From: Aurantiochytrium sp. KH105
Lineage: Eukaryota > Sar > Bigyra > Thraustochytrida > Thraustochytriidae
Assembly: GCA_003116975.1 (NCBI GenBank)
Contig: BGKB01000097.1
Coordinates: 1 to 64,000 of the forward strand
Reading direction: 5' to 3'
DNA length: 64,000 nucleotides
The position numbers and the translations under genes are program-made. Below the pieces are notes generated by a model. The model saw nothing but the letters and a program-made list of their open reading frames with translations, had not been told where the DNA came from and did not search any database. This document shows positions 61,101-64,000 of the stretch, in pieces (within the stretch, counting starts at the first letter, position 1; every line of letters begins with the position of its first letter).

Positions 61101-61555
61101 AGGTTGCTCCCGCCAAGCGTCGCAAGCGTCGCGGTCAGGACGCAGAGGAGTCCGACGATGAGGAATCCGACTCCAAACGTCGGCGTGGTGCGCAGAATCA
61201 GTCGCAGCCGGCTGGCGCGGGAGCGGGCGCGGGCGCGGGCGCTTCCGCTGTCTCTGCTTCTTCCGGATCGGTTGGCCCTGCGGGACCTCCTGCAGCCCAG
61301 TCCAACCCTGCAGAAGCTTCGGCCGAGAAACGCGAAATGGCTCTTGCTTTTCTTCGAAAGGTCAAGATCAGATTTGCGCACGATGACTCCGTGTACCGCG
61401 ATTTTCTTGTCATCATGGGCCACTTCAAGTCGCGTACTCTTCAGGTGCCCGAGGTGATTCGCGAGGTCAGACGCATCTTTAATGGCGACCCGGAACTTAT
61501 GCGAGAGTTCAATGACTTTTTGCCGCCCGGGTACAACGCCGCCAATCCTAGTTAG
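58196..61555 (+). CDS. Class II histone deacetylase with ankyrin repeats and a C-terminal PAH (Sin3-type) domain
   Basis: 1119 residues from ATG 58196 (MQRSLSSGLNEG); the frame also runs 90 codons upstream through basic low-complexity sequence. The N-terminal ~245 residues are Ala/Ser/acidic and disordered. Ankyrin repeats (about 249-384) include VGNTALHWAALNGQLAVLDD and GDTPLHLASRAGHAEVVKQL. The deacetylase domain (about 495-895) has LVRPPGHHAG, CGFCIFNNVMVGA, the zinc-binding DFDVHHGNG (691-699; Asp693, His695), SAGFDAG and EGGYG, all intact, and an Arg/Ala/Glu-rich insertion between the HDAC motifs (encoded about 60500-60600). An acidic/basic linker follows, then MALAFLRKVKIRFAHDDSVYRDFL...FNDFLPPGY (about 1044-1115), a paired amphipathic helix of the Sin3 kind. 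It should remove acetyl groups from histone or other lysines in the nucleus. The fusion of catalytic and Sin3-type recruiting domains in one chain is unusual. Confidence 0.9.
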   Translation: MQRSLSSGLNEGLRIKDPSQLEPLREGDSGDDDDDDDEEIDDNKSDEDVVVKAAHEAAQFSPRKACAEEVMSFSRQKNNNAQNGNHVEADASQPNDNGVLDNTGATKPVSSPRLSSQNAGVSSWSDAAKAGKTSEANASATAPASAGSDTKPLGAASSPSTLAGATGNNLASNAGQDNAAKDDPMETNVVENGASSEKKRAASVSSARDAGAASGNANDAAAAATAASAGTVGTVVPKEETKSVLDEACIELRKHVLEGDLEKVREILAGMGDADMRNTIVNSNKDGFSTLMVAVSCEKGKLDRDLVLELLRAGAQVSPCDRVGNTALHWAALNGQLAVLDDVGGKDGSLLGLANNDGDTPLHLASRAGHAEVVKQLIQRIYEAEGRGAEMEATLKAEAMEEGEGAAVKKEAKALTISAPTGQKLPDALQKRKEAALELIPEQPVSEAVPPPALVVRNIEGETPFDAAGRDVSGRLNHDVRHKIQLEFWNSTKYFRTLVLHHPDCFDHVPVGDDDRDVWEAPERIAAILEELSGSESFSSVLISSKFAQAKRDMVTKVHTDKYVNMVYALSDELQGKDPVAFTPRVQTGVKQTKSKEIKRAEHSDTSFSAGSLSAALRASGAVCHAIDRVVGGKHRNAFCLVRPPGHHAGLEGLLDSASSCGFCIFNNVMVGAMHALEAYPDTIRRIAIVDFDVHHGNGTEEIVSKLNKEAIAAQRKRGESASPPILFCSSHMFDGARPSGSYEFYPGSGQHSDALSNIINAPMMPLWRRRGSRGARPGAQAAQAEPEDPLAPKRGRRNWAQRFYFDHFGRTEFRRIVKERIVPPVRAFQPDLILVSAGFDAGRRDVGNGRFMGHFCSGFDLQQQDFMWIAGQLSKVANICCKGRVVSVLEGGYGRIDKSIDARMMRVDRTSLARNVVAHLAGLVNPLAKMDPDPEESDSEDDAAKEHEEKQLQRRGRNRKKPKRFENEVAPAKRRKRRGQDAEESDDEESDSKRRRGAQNQSQPAGAGAGAGAGASAVSASSGSVGPAGPPAAQSNPAEASAEKREMALAFLRKVKIRFAHDDSVYRDFLVIMGHFKSRTLQVPEVIREVRRIFNGDPELMREFNDFLPPGYNAANPS

Positions 61556-61986
61556 ATGACCTCCTTTGTTTCCAGAAAAAAAAAATCATGGTTGGCTCCT
61601 TCATGGTCTTGGTCTTGCTTGATCTGTCCTTCAAATGGGAGCAAAGGTTGCCTTATACCATCTCGCCGGCCTTCATCACAAGAAATACAACAATTCGAGG
61701 AGGAGAATCTTGAACTTTTCAACCCGCTTCTCTCCCCCACCCCCCACCCCAAAAGTGAACCGAACAGAAAACCCCATCGCGCTCACATGTTGTTAGAGAT
61801 GAGAGGCCGGCCAAAAATCGAAACGAAGTGACAACAAGATGGAATTTGAGAAAGTCTGATGGTAAGAAATGTTGAAATCAAGGCAAGAAGGAAAGACTAA
61901 ATTGGATTGCATTGACTGTGGGTTTTTTGAAAAATAGCCTCCGGTGATTGTTGTCGAAAGCTTGCAAAGGCGTTTAGAGGATTTGA
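61556..61986. other. Convergent spacer between HDAC and the PAN-like gene
   Basis: About 430 AT-richer bases, with no gene recognised; includes an A-run after the HDAC stop and C-runs near 61734-61752. Confidence 0.6.
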
Positions 61987-62781
61987 TTATTCGACGGTGT
62001 CGAGACAAGATCCCACCTTTCTGTAGCACAGCCGATAGTCGTTGCTTTGAACAATATCGTCGATGGCCTTGGTATAGATGCGACAGGTTCCAGCAGGGAA
62101 TGCCATGTCGTACTCGATAAGTCTCGTGTTGGTAATTTCGAGTTCGAAACCAGTGCACGATTCCTGACTGTTGCACTCTTGTTCGCATTCTTCCACCAGG
62201 CACTCTTTGCCGTACGCACAGCTCACTGCCTTTGCCGGCCGAACATTGACGCTTTTCTTCTTGTTCTCTTTCCATTTGCCACACTTGCCCTCGCCCAGTT
62301 CAAGGAAATTGTACTTGCAACCGCTAGGAGGTTTGGAGCCAACATCTTTGCACGATGCAAGGACGCAGGTACTCGCAGCGGAGGAAGCTGCCTTGCTCGC
62401 GGTCACCTGCCCAGTAAAGAGAAAGCACATTTGGGTCTCCTCGTCGTACGAGATGGCGGAGCAGTCGCTCCCGCCATGGTTCTTTCGAACGGTGCAAAGG
62501 AGACGACAAGCGTTCTCGGACTTGAGCTTTTTCGATGTAGGCTCTTCGTCTCCTGAAGGTAGACAGGGACCTTGACCAAGCTCTTCGAATACAGTATTGC
62601 ACTTGAGCTTGCCCGCGAGCTGCTCCACAGCCGCGTGGCTAAGCACAGTGTCCGAAGCGGCGAGCTCCTCGACTATTTCTGTTCGCAGGCTCGTTGCACT
62701 TCCCCCGTTGATGGAGGCTGCAAGCGCGATCAGCGCGAGTAGCGCTGCCGCCATCAGGCGGGCGCTTCGTTGCAGCAGCAT
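61987..62781 (-). CDS. Secreted cysteine-rich protein with PAN/Apple-like repeats
   Basis: 264 residues from ATG 62781, which gives a signal peptide (MLLQRSARLMAAALLALIALAA); a longer frame from ATG 62961 would bury it. The mature part has about 17 cysteines in two related units, each beginning with an 'LGxGxC' motif (FEELGQGPC, FLELGEGKC) followed by C-x3-C and a CxxxxYD/CTGFELE segment, as in PAN/Apple-type domains that bind protein or carbohydrate outside the cell. Catalytic features are absent. The neighbouring gene at 63331 has the same units, so the two form a tandem family. The ligand is unknown. Confidence 0.75.
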   Translation of the reverse strand: MLLQRSARLMAAALLALIALAASINGGSATSLRTEIVEELAASDTVLSHAAVEQLAGKLKCNTVFEELGQGPCLPSGDEEPTSKKLKSENACRLLCTVRKNHGGSDCSAISYDEETQMCFLFTGQVTASKAASSAASTCVLASCKDVGSKPPSGCKYNFLELGEGKCGKWKENKKKSVNVRPAKAVSCAYGKECLVEECEQECNSQESCTGFELEITNTRLIEYDMAFPAGTCRIYTKAIDDIVQSNDYRLCYRKVGSCLDTVE

Positions 62782-63330
62782 ATCGCAGGGCAACGCGTCC
62801 GCTTTCTGTTTGCGCTCCTGCGCTTCTGCGCTCCCGCTGCCTCGGGTTTGCGCGGCGCGCGCTAGGTTTTGTTTTTGCGGGCTGCTCGGCTCTGCTTTGT
62901 TATACTCGGTCAAAAATGAAAGAGAACACGCGATTTGTGGGAGTCCGCTCGCACCCGACATTACTTGGCGTGCTTTCCGAAACTCGACAATCAGGAACGG
63001 CTTGTGGTGGCGATTAGGCCTATATACACCTGGCTACTGGCTAGCCGAACAAGGCAAGCAATCTGGATTGATGCCGGATCTTGGATTTAATCACACCAAG
63101 AAAAGAGACACCAGGGGTCAAAACAAGGTCCAACACTTTTAATTTTTTTTCGTTCGCCAAACGTGCACCAAGACAGGATCGCGATAGATCCTACTACGAT
63201 AGAAGACTCGTAAATGATTTACTTTTTTTCTCCCTTTCAGATTCTTATTTCGAACCGATCTGCTCAAAGAGAAGACAAAGGGGCAGGATTGATTGGTGAG
63301 TATCACCGATTGGCAGCGACACGAGGCCTC
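62782..63330. other. Spacer between the two PAN-like genes
   Basis: About 550 bases; contains the alternative upstream start (62961) of the first gene and an otherwise empty, AT-richer stretch. Confidence 0.5.
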
Positions 63331-64000
63331 TCACCAATACACGCCCATGTAGTCGTCAAAGTCGAAGTGGCATTTTTTCTTGTTCTTTTTCATCTTGCAG
63401 ACGATGTGAGCCCTCGACTCTTTGATGGCAGTCATCTCTTCGGTAAAGAGGTTGCAAACGCCATAAGTAGTGCCATCCTCAGACTTTTCCGTCCTCTTGT
63501 GCTGATAGCCATAGCACCAGTCATTCTCGCTGCATTCGTTCTTGCAGGCGTCTTGAGTGCACGGATGCTCCTTCTTGCAGAACTTTTTGATTGCTTCAGG
63601 CTTCTCGACGAGCTCGCCATCCTTGTCAGTAACGCGGCACCAGCCTCGGCCCAGGTTAGTGTACTTGCATGTCGCCTCGTAGGCACCACCGCAATCCCGC
63701 TCCACCGAGTAGCACTCGACGCCTTCCTTTGGCTTGTAGGCTTCGACTTCAAGATAGTGGATTTCGCACGTATTGCGCCAGGAACGGCTGTCGTACTCGT
63801 ATCCTTTGCACGCTGAGTCGTCCTTGCATTTTTGCTCGCATTCCTCACGCGACATTACGTTCTTATACAGCTTGAAGTCTCCCGTGCCGGTAAAGCCTTC
63901 GCCTCCGTAGGTTTCTCCTTCGCGGCAGAAGCCTTCGCCGACCAGGTCAATATACGGGTCGTCGCAATACCATCCCTCCACCGTGGCCGCCAGCTTGTTG
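63331..64000 (-). CDS. Secreted cysteine-rich PAN/Apple-like protein, 5' end beyond the window
   Basis: Partial: the coding frame (222 codons visible) runs off the window edge at 64000, so the start and any signal peptide are missing. At least two units are visible, each with an 'LGxGxC'-like start (VGEGFC, LGRGWC), a 'C-x3-C-x5-C-x2-YEY/YGYQ' segment and a 'C-x-I/L-F/HY' end (TCEIHYLEVEAY, VCNLFTEEM). The pattern matches the gene at 61987 and supports a PAN/Apple-type fold. Probably extracellular. Confidence 0.75.
   Translation of the reverse strand, partial: NKLAATVEGWYCDDPYIDLVGEGFCREGETYGGEGFTGTGDFKLYKNVMSREECEQKCKDDSACKGYEYDSRSWRNTCEIHYLEVEAYKPKEGVECYSVERDCGGAYEATCKYTNLGRGWCRVTDKDGELVEKPEAIKKFCKKEHPCTQDACKNECSENDWCYGYQHKRTEKSEDGTTYGVCNLFTEEMTAIKESRAHIVCKMKKNKKKCHFDFDDYMGVYW

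Noticed and set aside
1-64000. CRISPR arrays, rRNA or tRNA genes, and integrated viral elements
   Set aside because: No regularly spaced repeats, no tRNA-like TTCGAATCC arm in a foldable context and no capsid, integrase or reverse-transcriptase motifs were noticed; the tandem repeats are simple microsatellites.

Overview
The window is nuclear DNA of a unicellular eukaryote. It has cytosolic ribosomal protein genes (eL37, eL18), a mitochondrial Lon protease, an ankyrin/Ion_trans channel, a class II histone deacetylase, a Roc-COR-TIR gene, and spliceosomal introns with GTAAGT/GTACGT donors. Genes are mostly intronless, closely spaced, GC-rich and full of CAG/GAC-type triplet repeats. Together with the Roc-COR-TIR architecture and the many secreted cysteine-rich or beta-helix-like proteins, this suggests a stramenopile, most likely a thraustochytrid (labyrinthulomycete). 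That assignment is inference from style, not a search.

Layout. 0.8-11 kb: an ATP/ADP-translocase-like (TLC) transporter with one intron, an AGC-like (pseudo)kinase, a stand-alone dethiobiotin synthetase, mitochondrial Lon, and an N-formylglutamate amidohydrolase-family enzyme. 11-17 kb: a secreted glycosyltransferase-like protein whose second exon overlaps its convergent neighbour, a damaged Roc-COR-TIR gene, and a zinc-ribbon protein resembling DUF6729. 17-28 kb (all minus strand): a claudin-like four-TM protein, a possible small secreted protein, a full-size ABCB transporter and an ankyrin-repeat TRP-like channel. 29-37 kb: a J-domain/fibronectin-III protein, an ADP-ribosylglycohydrolase-family protein and two tandem secreted beta-helix-like paralogues. 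38-45 kb: a polyglutamine protein with a helical C-terminus, eL37 and a Lys/Glu-rich nuclear-type protein. 46-51.7 kb: three tandem carbonyl-reductase-type SDR genes (the first carries a nonsense codon), then eL18 with an intron directly after its start codon. 51.7-58.2 kb: gene-poor, simple-sequence-rich DNA with one small unrecognised gene. 58.2-64 kb: a large ankyrin-HDAC-PAH fusion, then two secreted PAN/Apple-like cysteine-rich genes, the last cut by the window edge.

The gene content is a patchwork of housekeeping and surface/secretion functions with local tandem duplication (SDRs, beta-helix proteins, PAN-like proteins); no operon-like pathway is visible. The most notable items are the histone deacetylase that carries its own C-terminal Sin3-type paired amphipathic helix, the telo-box sites upstream of both ribosomal protein genes, and dense CTTGCG clusters shared by two promoter regions. 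Several gene starts were moved to an ATG because the longest open frame began with GTG or TTG, which is unlikely to be used in a eukaryote.
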